The position numbers and the translations under genes are program-made. DNA of 64,000 nucleotides from Sorghum bicolor (lineage: Eukaryota > Streptophyta > Magnoliopsida > Poales > Poaceae): the NCBI RefSeq assembly GCF_000003195.3, contig NC_012878.2, forward strand, positions 6,018,462-6,082,461. The letters are read 5' to 3'. Below are positions 1 through 9,190 of the stretch, piece after piece. The notes under the pieces were generated by a model that made no database searches, was not told where the DNA came from, and saw only the letters and a program-made list of their open reading frames with translations. Numbering within the stretch: position 1 is the first letter of the stretch; each line of letters opens with the position of its first letter.

Positions 1-1805
1 CCGAGGTGGGGGCACAGGCGCCGACCGGCCGGGCGAGGAGGAGGTTCACCGCGACCCATCGCCGGTCAGACCTGTAAGTGTTCAACTTACGTATTTTGGA
101 CTCCCCCTTTTTTTTTTAACTTTTGTTCCTGTAGTGCGGCATCGGATGTCGACCCTGGCCAAACTGCCGGCCAGGGAACGGGCGAGCCTGCCCGCGGTTC
201 TGGGGATGCGGCCCCCCAGACCACAGAACAGCCGACTGCTGCAGTCGCGCCTGGGAGCACCGAGGAGCTCCCGAGCGCGGCGCCGACTACAACAAGCAGC
301 CCGACCAGGGCTGGGGAGGCTCCCCCAACTGACTCTTCGGAGAAGGGAAAGTCTCCGACCGCTCCTCCTGCCGGGGGGAGTGAAGTCCCCCGCCGCCCCG
401 AGCAGAAGCCTCTCCGGCTGCGGGCTCCCCAGGTCTGGTCCAAGGGACGTTGACGCCTGGGACCACCACCGGGGGTGACGCAGCCCAGGAGGAGGAAACC
501 AGGGCGGCCTCCGACGACGAGGTAGAAGAGATCGAGGGTCGTCCCCGTGATGGCCGCCAACACGTGTATGTGTGGCGCCAACGCGGGGATCACTTTATCG
601 GTCATGAGGAGCTTGCCGAGTCCGAAGAGGCCGCCAGGGTGGAGCGCGCGGCCAAGCGCCTTGTCGACGAAGTCAAGGTAAGCGTCGTTTTGAGCTGCCG
701 CGCATTCTTTTGCCTTGTCTTCTGCGCATTGTTATATGCTTGCTTTGTAGGACGTTATGAAAACGGCGAAGTACCGGAAACGGTGCTTTGACCAGATAGA
801 AGGCGTCATGGCCGAGAACAAGGCCCTTGCCGCGGAGGTAGACCGATTGCGGGCGGAGGTCGGAGAGAAGGTGGTCGAGATGAGCACCGAGAAGGAGCGT
901 CGTCTCGACCTCGCTCGTCGCCTGGCCGACCAGTACCGGCTGCAGGAAGGTTAGTCTCACGCTCCGAGCAGTTTCGCAGACTTGTATAGTTTGCTTCGCT
1001 GACCAGTTTAGGATTCACGCAGACTTGGAGGAGGAGGTGGCGAGCCTCCAACAAGAGAAGGAGCAGCTCGGCCAACAGCTCGCCAGTGCGCAGGAGTCCG
1101 GACGGCGAGCGGAAGAGGAATTAAGTCGTAAAGACCGGGAGTTAGCTGGTAATGGGTGCCGCCTTGTTGGTTGCTACCTGCCCCTTTGCTTGTTTGGTAT
1201 GCCGAAAGTAACGTTTCGTTTCGTTTGCAGTGCTCAAGGTGAACACCAAAAAGCACCTGGATGAGCTGGTCAAGGACCGGGACTCCTGGAAGGTCAACTG
1301 TTGCAGGATCTGGAAGGGAGTGTCCCCGGTCCTGGACCTGATCAGTCCCGAGCTCCCGGAGAGCCAGCCCCGCGCGCCGCAGTTGACCCCGGTTCAAAAG
1401 GCGCAACGGGCGTGGGACTGGCTCCAGCAGTTTGTGAAGGACGCCGGGGAGTTTGCCGGCGCGCACGTCCTCAGCATGGTACGCGCCCACTACCCCCTTG
1501 TCGACTTGAGCAGGCTGGAGAAGGGGTACCCGAAGGAAGTCGGCCCACAGGAAGCGGACGAACTTCGGGGTAGTCTGCTGGACTTGTCGTCGACAGTGAT
1601 CGGCGACATCAACCTGTGCGGAACGGCCACTCCTCCAGACCAGCCGAGCTCAGATAGGTCGGCCAGGGAGTTGTTGGGCGCGTCCTTTGCTGGAGATGGG
1701 CGGTCGACGCCTGCGGTCTCGACCAGCCAGGCGCCGGTGGCCCCGACCCCTTCGTCCGGGCAGCAGGGCCAGGCGGGTGATCAGCCCGAGCAGCTAGGCC
1801 AATAA
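1..1805 (+). CDS. Spliced antisense accessory ORF of the Tat retrotransposon, 5' end missing
   Basis: Five exons are readable: 1-73, 135-677, 751-949, 1023-1148 and 1231-1805 (TAA stop at 1803). The introns (74-134, 678-750, 950-1022, 1149-1230; 61-82 nt) all begin GT and end AG, and the codon phases match at every junction. Exon 2 is rich in Ala, Pro and Thr, then has an acidic patch (SDDEVEEIEG) followed by GRQHVYVWRQRGDHF. Exons 3-4 encode a heptad-like coiled coil (MAENKALAAEVDRLRAEV; LEEEVASLQQEKEQLG). Exon 5 is a mixed domain with a Gln/Pro-rich tail. The reading frame slips by one base in exon 2 between about 382 and 452. Antisense extra ORFs at this place are known in Tat elements; their function is not known. 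It is convergent with pol, with 293 bp between stop codons. Confidence 0.75.
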
Positions 1806-1876
1806 AGTAGTCTGTAGGAATAGACTAGTATCTGCCCGTCAGGGTATTTATTGTAAACTTTGTATGTAAAGTTTGT

Positions 1877-1882
1877 AATAAA
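1877..1882 (+). terminator. Poly(A) signal AATAAA of the antisense ORF
   Basis: A perfect AATAAA lies 72 bp past the TAA stop of the antisense ORF, in an AT-rich stretch followed by a T-rich run. It lies before the end of the convergent pol ORF (2099), so a + strand transcript could be polyadenylated without running far into pol. Confidence 0.5.
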
Positions 1883-2098
1883 GTTTTCTTTTTTGTCATG
1901 ACTGTTGTTTTGAGCGCTGTAAAAATATCTGAGTGACGTGTCACCGTATTTGTCTTGGTTGTCGCCAAGAGCATCCATTGCGGGAGTTTTGCCGAGTGCT
2001 GTGTATGACAAGGTATAGGCAAAAAATAGAGAATTATATTGTCACAAATTATAAGACACTTACAAAAGAAAGTCGCTAAAACTTTATGGATAGAAACG

Positions 2099-5000
2099 TC
2101 ACAGTTTGTCGATGTGCCAAGAGTTAGGCACTCGTGTTCCGTCTGGGTATGCCAATCTGTAGGACGTAGGTCGTGTGACCTCGGTCACCACGAAGGGTCC
2201 TTCCCAGGGAGTAGATAACTTGTGCATTCCCTCCTGGCTTGTTTTCCATCGAAGCACCAGATCGCCGACCACGAAGGAACGGTCCTTGACGTTCCTGTTG
2301 TAGTATCGCCTGACTGCCGCGAGATATTTTGCTGTTCGGAGACATGAAACTAAACGCTTTTCCTCCATGCAATTGATTTCGAGTTCTCTGGCGTTGTCGG
2401 CGGTCGACTGGTCGAAGTGCTCAATTCTAGGGGATCCGAAGTGTATGTCGGACGGCAGAACCGCCTCTGCGCCGTACACCATGAAATAGGGAGACACCCC
2501 CGTGTTTCGACTGGTCTGAGTTCGGAGGCCCCAGACCACTGCCGGCAATTCTTTCATCCATCGACCGGGTGCTCTGTCGTTCTCGGTGTACAATCTTTTC
2601 TTTAGGGCGTCGACGATCATTCCATTAGCACGTTCGACCTGACCGTTGGCACGTGGATGTGCCACTGACACATATTTTATGACTATGCCTCTGTCATCGC
2701 AGAAATCCCAAAAGGTGGTGCCAGTAAACTGAGTGCCCAGGTCGGTGATTATGCTGTTCGGGATGCCGAATCTGTGTATGATTTGATTGAGGAACTCCAC
2801 AGCCTTCTCGGAAGTTGCCTTGACCAGGGGCATGTATTCAATCCACTTGGAGAACTTGTCGATTAACACGAAGACAAACTTGAAGTTGCCCGGGGCTGGT
2901 TTAAATGGTCCGATCATGTCAAGCCCCCAGCAGGCAAAGGGCCAAGACGACGGGATGGTTTGAATTTCATGGGCAGGTACGTGGGTCCTCTTAGCGAAAA
3001 ACTGACATCCTTCGCAACGCCGAACCAGTTTTTTTGCATCGCTGACCGCGGTCGGCCAGTAAAAACCTGCTCGGAAAGCCTTTCCGACCAGCGTTCTAGA
3101 TGCGGCGTGGTTGCCGCAGGATCCGGCGTGTATGTCCTCCAAGAGCTTGATACCATCGTCTTGGGGTATGCACTTGAGCAGTACCTCGGAGCTTGCGTTT
3201 TTCCGCATGAGTTTTCCGTCGACCAGGATGTAGTTCTTTGACCGTCGGATGAGACGCTCGTTCTCTGTTTTGTCCTGAAAACCTGTCCCGTCTGAGATGT
3301 ATTTGATGAACGGGACACGCCAGTCGCGCCCGCCGGTTGTCGGAGTGGCGTCATCTATGAGCATTGCCTCGTTGGGTTGCTTGTCGACCAGGGGGGAGCT
3401 TACGCTCGGCTCATGGATGTCCTGGACGAAAATACCGCGCGGGATTTGGGCCCGGGACGAGCCTAACTTTGACAACGCATCTGCTGCTTGGTTCTTATCC
3501 CGGACCACGTGGATGTACTCTATGCCATAGAAGTTAGTTTCCCATTTGCGAATTTCTTTGCAGTAGAGATCCATCTTCTCGTGGGTTGCGTCCCACTCCT
3601 TGTTGAGCTGGTTGATGACCAAAGCGGAGTCCCCGTAGACATAGAGGCGCTTAACCCCCAGCTCAACGGCTAGTCGTACGCCATGTAAGCAAGCTTCGTA
3701 TTCGGCGACATTGTTTGACGCCGGGAAAAGGATCCGAAGGACGTAGCGGAGTTTGTCCTTGTTTGGTGATACGAACAATATCCCAGCGCCTGCACCGTTG
3801 ATGTTTAAGGACCCATCAAAGAACATTGACCAGTGGTCTGAGACATCGGGAACGGACGGTTCGTTGAGATCCGTCCATTCGGCAATGAAATCGACCAGGG
3901 CTTGGGACTTGACAGTGGTGCGACTCTGAAACTCCAGGGAAAATGGACATAATTCCATTGCCCATTTCACGATTCTGCCATTGGCGTCTTTATTGCGCAG
4001 GATGTCACCGAGGGGAAAGCTGGTTGTCACCAGGACTCGATGGCCGTCGAAGTAGTGCTTCAGTTTTCTTGACGTTATCAGGATGGCGTATATAAGCTTC
4101 TGTATTTGTGGGTACCTGGCCTTGGATTCGTTTAAAACTTCGCTTATGAAGTAAACGGGCCTCTGGACCTTGAAGACGTGACCTGGTTCATCTCGCTCGA
4201 CCACTATTGCCGTGGAAACAACTCTGTCGGTTGCAGCAATGTAAAGGAGCAGGTCTTCGTTGGGCTGAGGCGCTGTGAGAACAGGCGGTGAAGTGAGGAA
4301 GGTCTTAAGCTGAGTGAACGCAGCGTCGGCGTCTTCTGTCCAGGAGAATTTTTCTGACGCTTTCAATAGTTTGAAAAAGGGGAGGCCTTTTTCTCCCAGC
4401 CTTGAGATGAAACGACTGAGGGCGGCCATGCATCCGGTTAGCTTCTGAATATCCTTGACGTTCTTCGGTGGTCGCATGTCGAGTACGGCTTTGACTTTTG
4501 AAGGGTTTGGCCGTATGCCGTCGCAACTGACGACGTTGCCGAGCAGTAGACCGGAAGGAACGCCGAAAATGCATTTCTTGGGGTTGAGCTTCCACTTGTA
4601 CCTATTGAGTGCCTTGAAGGTTTGGTCTAAGTTGTCGATTAGGGTGCTCGCATCCCTTGTTTTTACGACCACGTCGTCCACATAGGCCTCGACGAGGTCG
4701 TCGCGAATCTCGTCGTGGAGGCATTGCTGGATGGCCCTTTGATAAGTGGCCCCGGCGTTTTTAAGTCCGAAAGACATGGTAGTGTAACAGTATGCGCCGA
4801 AAGGTGTGATGAAGGATGTTTTGATCTGATCTTCTTCTTTTAACGAGATCTGGTGATAACCAGAGTAGCAGTCTAGAAAGGAGAGGAGTTCGCATCCGGC
4901 CGTTGAGTCGACCACCTCGTCGATGCGAGGAAGACCAAAAGGATCTTTAGGACAGTGTTTGTTGAGATCGGTGTAATCAACGCACATTCTCCATTCATTA

Positions 5001-5269
5001 TTCTTTTTGCGTACAAGAACCGGATTGGCGAGCCAATCGGGATGATACACCTCTTTTATGAATCCGGCTGCTAGAAGCCGTGTTATTTCTGTCCTAATAG
5101 CCTCCTTTTTGTCACGAGCGAACCGTCGCAGTTTTTGCTTGATTGGTCTTGCGGTCTTCGAGACGTTTAAGGAGTGCTCGATCAGGTTCCGTGGGACGCC
5201 GGGCATGTCTGCGGGTTTCCATGCGAAAACGCTCACGTTGTCCCTTAGAAACCTGACGAGCGCGTCTTC
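2099..5269 (-). CDS. pol: pol: reverse transcriptase, two RNase H modules, integrase
   Basis: Open from the codon after the UAG at 5270 to the stop at 2099; the first Met is at 5236 (1045 residues from there). [14 protein letters not shown] with the first catalytic Asp at residue 122, and the YVDD box at 185-188. A degenerate retroviral-type RNase H follows (about 320-450), then an archaeal-type RNase H with FFDGS (Asp474), AEYEA (Glu514), YGDS (Asp536) and AADALS (Asp586). Integrase: HHCC finger at His703, His710, Cys741 and Cys744, then Asp773, Asp832 and Glu868 with exactly 35 residues between the last two, and a WEGPF motif near the end. No chromodomain. No internal stop or frameshift. 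Residue 833 is Leu (ITDLGTQF) where this family usually has Asn. It would copy and integrate the element. Confidence 0.92.
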   Translation of the reverse strand, partial: EDALVRFLRDNVSVFAWKPADMPGVPRNLIEHSLNVSKTARPIKQKLRRFARDKKEAIRTEITRLLAAGFIKEVYHPDWLANPVLVRKKNNEWRMCVDYTDLNKHCPKDPFGLPRIDEVVDSTAGCELLSFLDCYSGYHQISLKEEDQIKTSFITPFGAYCYTTMSFGLKNAGATYQRAIQQCLHDEIRDDLVEAYVDDVVVKTRDASTLIDNLDQTFKALNRYKWKLNPKKCIFGVPSGLLLGNVVSCDGIRPNPSKVKAVLDMRPPKNVKDIQKLTGCMAALSRFISRLGEKGLPFFKLLKASEKFSWTEDADAAFTQLKTFLTSPPVLTAPQPNEDLLLYIAATDRVVSTAIVVERDEPGHVFKVQRPVYFISEVLNESKARYPQIQKLIYAILITSRKLKHYFDGHRVLVTTSFPLGDILRNKDANGRIVKWAMELCPFSLEFQSRTTVKSQALVDFIAEWTDLNEPSVPDVSDHWSMFFDGSLNINGAGAGILFVSPNKDKLRYVLRILFPASNNVAEYEACLHGVRLAVELGVKRLYVYGDSALVINQLNKEWDATHEKMDLYCKEIRKWETNFYGIEYIHVVRDKNQAADALSKLGSSRAQIPRGIFVQDIHEPSVSSPLVDKQPNEAMLIDDATPTTGGRDWRVPFIKYISDGTGFQDKTENERLIRRSKNYILVDGKLMRKNASSEVLLKCIPQDDGIKLLEDIHAGSCGNHAASRTLVGKAFRAGFYWPTAVSDAKKLVRRCEGCQFFAKRTHVPAHEIQTIPSSWPFACWGLDMIGPFKPAPGNFKFVFVLIDKFSKWIEYMPLVKATSEKAVEFLNQIIHRFGIPNSIITDLGTQFTGTTFWDFCDDRGIVIKYVSVAHPRANGQVERANGMIVDALKKRLYTENDRAPGRWMKELPAVVWGLRTQTSRNTGVSPYFMVYGAEAVLPSDIHFGSPRIEHFDQSTADNARELEINCMEEKRLVSCLRTAKYLAAVRRYYNRNVKDRSFVVGDLVLRWKTSQEGMHKLSTPWEGPFVVTEVTRPTSYRLAYPDGTRVPNSWHIDKL

Positions 5270-5272
5270 CTA
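5270..5272 (-). other. In-frame UAG between protease and RT
   Basis: The minus strand reads AAA TAG GAA GAC, so the gag-protease frame ends LDPK and the same frame continues as EDALVRFL into RT. The second copy (45718-45720) has the identical codon and flanks. Expression of pol would need readthrough, splicing or re-initiation at Met 5236. No strong pseudoknot or TMV-type CAR-YYA context is obvious by eye. Confidence 0.85.
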
Positions 5273-7417
5273 TTTTGGATCCAGGTTAGCCCCGATGAGG
5301 GCTGTCTTCTCGGGGTTGCCCTCGACCAGCTGCACTTCTTTGTACTCCTTGGATTTCGAATTCTTTCTGGCTGTCTCCTGCTCAGGTAATCGGAGCTGGT
5401 CGGGGGGCAGCTGTGCGGCTTGGTTTGCTGTTTCCGCCATGCGGATTAAGAGGTCAATTGCCTCGGTGATCTTGAAACTTTCTTCTTCGCAGGTGTACGC
5501 AGTGTAGACGTTGCCTCTGACGGTCAGGACACCCTTCTCCGTGGGCATCTTAAGCACTAGGTACGAGTAGTGCGGGACTGCCATGAACTTTGTCAGCGAT
5601 GGGCGGCCCAGTATGGCGTGGTAGGTCCCGTCGAAGTCCGCGACTACGAAGTTGATGAACTCCGTCCGGAAGTGATCGGGTGTGCCGAATTGGACAGGCA
5701 ATGTTATCTGTCCGAGGGGCACCGAACTTTGACCTGGCAAAACCCCCCAGAATTGGGCGTCGTAAGGTTTTAGTTGGGCCGGTGATATCTTGAGGGCGGG
5801 CAGGCTGTTGCGGAAGAGGATGTCAATGGAGCTTCCCCCGTCCACGAGCACGCGCTCGAATCTGATGCTGTTGATGCAAGGATCGAGAATTAGTGGGAAA
5901 CGACCCGGCTCCGGGATAGCGGCCCACTGGTCCTTCCTGCTGAACGCGATCTCCCTGTGGGACCAGGCGGGAAATTTCGGATCTGCGATCAGCTCGTCCG
6001 TGCTGTCTATGTTGAGGCAGGCTCTCTTCAACAGCTTTCTTTCTCGCTTGGACTCAGTGGAGACCTTGCCCCCGAAAATGGAGTGGACCACGTCGGTGGG
6101 GCTGACGTATTGGTGTCGGGGGTCCCTGTCTTGGTCCTCGTCCTCATCTTCGTGGTCGTGCCCGTCGCGTTTGTTACTTTTCTTGGCGGTGTCTTCTTGG
6201 GCGGCCCGCCGTGTATAGATATTTTTGAGGACGCGGCACTCTTCCATGGTATGGTTAGACTTTGGATGTAGCTGGCACGGTCCCTTCAACGTTTTGTTGT
6301 AGTCGTCTTGGTAGTCCCGTCGTCCATTGGGACGTTTGACCGTGTTTACTTCGTGGTCGTATTCGCGAGGGCGCTTTCCTCTGAAGTCGTCGCGGCTGTC
6401 GCGCCGCCGATCCCAACCCTCTCGGTGATCGCGGTTGTCGGAGCGACGGTGATTTCTGTTGTCGTAGCGGCCGCGACCGTCGTCTCGCCGGGAGGGCTGG
6501 TCGGTGCCTCTCGCATCGTCTCGGATTAGTTTTTCTGCGTCATCAGCATCGGCATAATTTTTAGCCGTGGCGAGGAGCTCTGCTACCGTTGATGGACGTT
6601 TACGCAACAACTTGTTCCTCAGCGCTTCATGGAAACGTAAGCCCTTGATAAAGGCTGATATGGCCTCGTCATGAGAAATCTTCGGGATTTTGAGACGCAT
6701 ATCCGAGAATCGTCGGATGTAATCACGCAGAGGTTCATTCTTCCTGTCTCTTATCCTTTCAAGGTCATACTTGTTTCCGGGCTGTTCGCATGTGGCGATG
6801 AAGTTGTCAATGAAAGCCTGTCGTAGTTCTTCCCAAGAGTCGAAGGAGTCCTCGGGCAAGCCGAGAAGCCACTGATGACCAGCCTGGTCGAGGACTACGG
6901 GGAAGTAGTTAGCCATGACGTGCTCATCTCCTGCCGCTGATCGGACGGCGATTTCGTAGAGGGTGATCCAGTTCTCTGGATTTTCCTTGCCGTCGTATTT
7001 TTTAAGTTTTTCGAGCTTGAAATTTCTGGGCCACACGACCTGGCGGAGGTGTGAGGAGAACTGCCTTAGGCCCGGGGGACCATGGGTCGCATCGTACTCG
7101 ATGTGGCGCAGGTTTTCGTGGACTGCTCTCTCTGCGGCGTGCCTGTTGATGCGGTCCCGGGCATCTTTGGGAGGGATGTTGTGGCGGAGATCCCTGTGTT
7201 GATCTTCTTCTTCCTGGCCGCGTACGCGGTTCTGCTGGCGGCGGCCATCGGCGTCTCGACCACCATCGTCGCGCCGTGAGTCCCCTCGACGGTTGTCGGG
7301 GGAGCGGCTGCGGCGACGCCTGCTGGGCGAGGCCCGGCTACGATGAGTCTGGTCGGAGGCGGCTTCCGTATAAGGGACGTCCTGGACTCTCTTAAGCAGA
7401 GTTGCTGTCTGTCCCAT
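5270..7417 (-). CDS. gag-pro: gag (capsid, zinc knuckle) and aspartic protease
   Basis: 715 residues from Met 7417, in the same frame as the upstream gag segment, from which it is separated by the stop at 7463. An Arg/Ser/Asp-rich region is followed by the retrotransposon gag capsid domain (WLLGLPEDSFDSWEELRQAF; LRDYIRRFSDMRLKI). Then comes a basic Asp/Arg-rich linker, a zinc-knuckle variant CQLHPKSNHTMEEC (C-x2-H-x4-H-x4-C, second Cys replaced by His), and a retropepsin with LVDGGSSIDILF (Asp526 by count from the C-terminus) and ILGRPSL. It would form the particle and process the polyprotein. It ends at the conserved UAG. Confidence 0.9.
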   Translation of the reverse strand: MGQTATLLKRVQDVPYTEAASDQTHRSRASPSRRRRSRSPDNRRGDSRRDDGGRDADGRRQQNRVRGQEEEDQHRDLRHNIPPKDARDRINRHAAERAVHENLRHIEYDATHGPPGLRQFSSHLRQVVWPRNFKLEKLKKYDGKENPENWITLYEIAVRSAAGDEHVMANYFPVVLDQAGHQWLLGLPEDSFDSWEELRQAFIDNFIATCEQPGNKYDLERIRDRKNEPLRDYIRRFSDMRLKIPKISHDEAISAFIKGLRFHEALRNKLLRKRPSTVAELLATAKNYADADDAEKLIRDDARGTDQPSRRDDGRGRYDNRNHRRSDNRDHREGWDRRRDSRDDFRGKRPREYDHEVNTVKRPNGRRDYQDDYNKTLKGPCQLHPKSNHTMEECRVLKNIYTRRAAQEDTAKKSNKRDGHDHEDEDEDQDRDPRHQYVSPTDVVHSIFGGKVSTESKRERKLLKRACLNIDSTDELIADPKFPAWSHREIAFSRKDQWAAIPEPGRFPLILDPCINSIRFERVLVDGGSSIDILFRNSLPALKISPAQLKPYDAQFWGVLPGQSSVPLGQITLPVQFGTPDHFRTEFINFVVADFDGTYHAILGRPSLTKFMAVPHYSYLVLKMPTEKGVLTVRGNVYTAYTCEEESFKITEAIDLLIRMAETANQAAQLPPDQLRLPEQETARKNSKSKEYKEVQLVEGNPEKTALIGANLDPK

Positions 7418-7462
7418 CGCGGCGATCAGGTGTGCTCGGATACTGGTCCGGACCCCCTGGCA

Positions 7463-8413
7463 TTATGGTGTGTCAGGAAGCCGATCCAGGTTGGCCATGG
7501 CGACAGCCACGTTGGCGCTTGGCGTTTTGTAGACCGGCTGGTCCCCGACCATGTCAAAGGCATCGTTGAGGTTACCCGGTGGCGTCTGTTGTTGCTCGTC
7601 CGCACGCCGTCGGGCGCGATCGGCGTTACGCTGTTCGCGGAGTTGCCTCTGGTCGTCTGTTTCTCCGTCAACAACCGGTTCGTCGGCGCTGACATTGAAT
7701 ACAATGTCCCCTCGCCGGGGGGGGAATATCGGGAACCGGTCGAAACCCGGAGGGTGTGAAGGGAAATCCAGGTCGTAGCCCTCGTCTTCGGTGTTTATAA
7801 CCTCGGTGGGGACGGAGCCGGTGCTTGAGTTGGTGCTGGAAACCTGGCCGTTCCGTAGCTCTCGGATTGTCACCATGTTGACATGGTGACGATTGTTCCT
7901 TGTCGGCGACCAGCCCGCTTTGCTGAAAACGGATTGAACATGCTGTGAGTAGACAGAGGCCGAGTTATTCAGGCCGCAAGGATGGTCTCCCTTTTTGAGC
8001 TCGACGGATCGGCCTGAGGAGGTTGAGGTTATCGCCAGGGACGTTCCCAGCCGTTCGTGTGTGGTGACACGAGTTGGCCGGCGGGATTTCGAAAAATCCG
8101 CTTGAGTGGCTTGGTCGGGCCGGCGCAGAACTCCATCTATTAGTTGGGAGACTTCGAGCAGCTTGGAGTCGGCGCGATCGAGCGCTTGGAGGAGGTCCGA
8201 GCAGTCGATCTCCTTTCCCTTGTAGAGTGGGAACGGTGGCCGGGAGTTTGGTGCCGTCATGCGTGTGGTCGGAGACGGCGTGATCTCAGATTGGATCTGG
8301 ATCTCTTTCGGGACCGTGGTCGGGAAGCCGCCGCTGCACGTCGTCCACGTGATCTGGCCGACGGTAAACGTGAGGCCTTCGGGCACGGTCGCGGAAGCTG
8401 GGATCGTGACCAT
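7463..8413 (-). CDS. gag: gag N-terminal region, cut off by a premature TAA
   Basis: The start is taken at ATG 8413, the first Met after the primer-binding site; the frame is open further upstream only through the PBS. It encodes the N-terminal gag extension, with LLQALDRADSKL, PPGFDRFPIFPPRRGD and a helical Arg/Gln-rich stretch (RQLREQRNADRARRRADEQ). It stops at TAA 7465-7463. The second copy reads Glu (GAA) at this codon and continues into the capsid segment, so the stop is a substitution private to copy 1. The function of this extension is not known to me. Confidence 0.8.
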   Translation of the reverse strand: MVTIPASATVPEGLTFTVGQITWTTCSGGFPTTVPKEIQIQSEITPSPTTRMTAPNSRPPFPLYKGKEIDCSDLLQALDRADSKLLEVSQLIDGVLRRPDQATQADFSKSRRPTRVTTHERLGTSLAITSTSSGRSVELKKGDHPCGLNNSASVYSQHVQSVFSKAGWSPTRNNRHHVNMVTIRELRNGQVSSTNSSTGSVPTEVINTEDEGYDLDFPSHPPGFDRFPIFPPRRGDIVFNVSADEPVVDGETDDQRQLREQRNADRARRRADEQQQTPPGNLNDAFDMVGDQPVYKTPSANVAVAMANLDRLPDTP

Positions 8414-8442
8414 CTTGTTCGCCGGAAAAGTTGCACGCACAC

Positions 8443-8460
8443 CCCCTACCTGGCGCGCCA
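8443..8460 (-). other. Primer-binding site of copy 1
   Basis: One base inside the LTR end the minus strand reads TGGCGCGCCAGGTAGGGG, beginning TGG as expected for pairing with a tRNA 3' CCA. The same sequence stands at this place in copy 2. I did not assign the tRNA. Confidence 0.6.
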
Positions 8461-8461
8461 C

Positions 8462-8919
8462 TGTCGACGAAAGCTGGTCGGCAGTCTACCTTGGGGTATA
8501 CCCACGGTAGTAGTTTATCGGTAGACGGTGCGCAAACTACGAACTCGATGGTGACGCAAGACACGGACAAGCTTTTTATCCAGGTTCGGCCGCCGAGTTG
8601 GCGTAATACCTACGTCCTGCGTCTGGTTGTATTGGATTGTGTTGAGAGATAATCTACCCTAGGGGGTCCCCTTGCCCCTCCTTATATAGTCTGGAGGGCA
8701 GGGTTACAGATCTAGAAACTAATCCTAGCCGGTTACAATTGCCATAGATAATTCGATATCAATTCCTATTCTAACCGACTAGAATCCTGCTTGATCTCCA
8801 CGTCCTGCTTCCTTGCGCGAAACTCGGGCTATCGGATCAAGCCTTGAACTCGTCTCGTAGTGGGCCGAGCTTCCTAGCTGAAGTCTAGCCATAAGGGTAT
8901 AGGGGTTTATACCCCCACA
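8462..8919 (-). repeat. 5' LTR of Tat element copy 1 (458 bp)
   Basis: Bounded by TG...CA. It begins (minus strand) TGTGGGGGTATAAACCCCTA and ends GTCGACA. A TATA box (CTATATAAGG) lies near 8681-8690, about 230 bp from the LTR start. A closely similar LTR bounds copy 2 at 48924-49376. Confidence 0.88.
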
Positions 8920-9190
8920 GCATCTAGGGCAATCAGAGCCAGCACGAGTGGTGTGGTCGATGTGTGCATGGAGGAGCCCTAGTGATGGTAGCCCTAGAAG
9001 CTAAAGCTAGATCAGAACCTAGATATTTTATTTTTATATTCTTTTGATTTCTGTAGGCATGCATTATAATTTGCTCAAAATGATCGTCTCCATTAAAAAT
9101 CATTATTTCGTCTAGGAAAATTGATTTTGCCTGCCTGCAAAAAGAATTTCATGTGTGCTTCATCCATCAGCTTCAATGAAAAGATACACT
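8920..9190. other. Unassigned DNA between Tat LTR and repeat array
   Basis: About 270 bp with no ORF or element end that I recognise. It is not repeated in the later units of the array, so it may be the original flank of the Tat insertion. Confidence 0.4.

Larger units (their letters stand above)
1..8919 (-). mobile_element. Tat-lineage Ty3/gypsy LTR retrotransposon, copy 1 (3' LTR outside window)
   Basis: Read on the minus strand the order is 5' LTR (8919-8462), primer-binding site, gag (from 8413), protease, RT, RNase H, second RNase H, integrase (stop at 2099), then a 3' region that carries a gene on the opposite strand (1-1805). The polypurine tract and 3' LTR lie left of base 1. Two RNase H modules, no chromodomain after integrase and an accessory antisense ORF between pol and the 3' LTR are known traits of the plant Tat lineage (Grande, Retand and RIRE2 relatives). 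The 5 bp outside the 5' LTR are gcatc; the matching duplication cannot be seen. A relative at 44686-49376 allows comparison. Confidence 0.9.

Noticed and set aside
87..605. Long minus-strand open frame opposite the antisense ORF
   Set aside because: High-GC shadow of exon 2. The plus-strand reading has splice sites, phase agreement and a coiled coil; the minus frame has none.
5058..5507. Plus-strand frame opposite pol and protease
   Set aside because: Mirror of conserved RT coding; the same mirror appears at 45557-45838, as expected for two copies.
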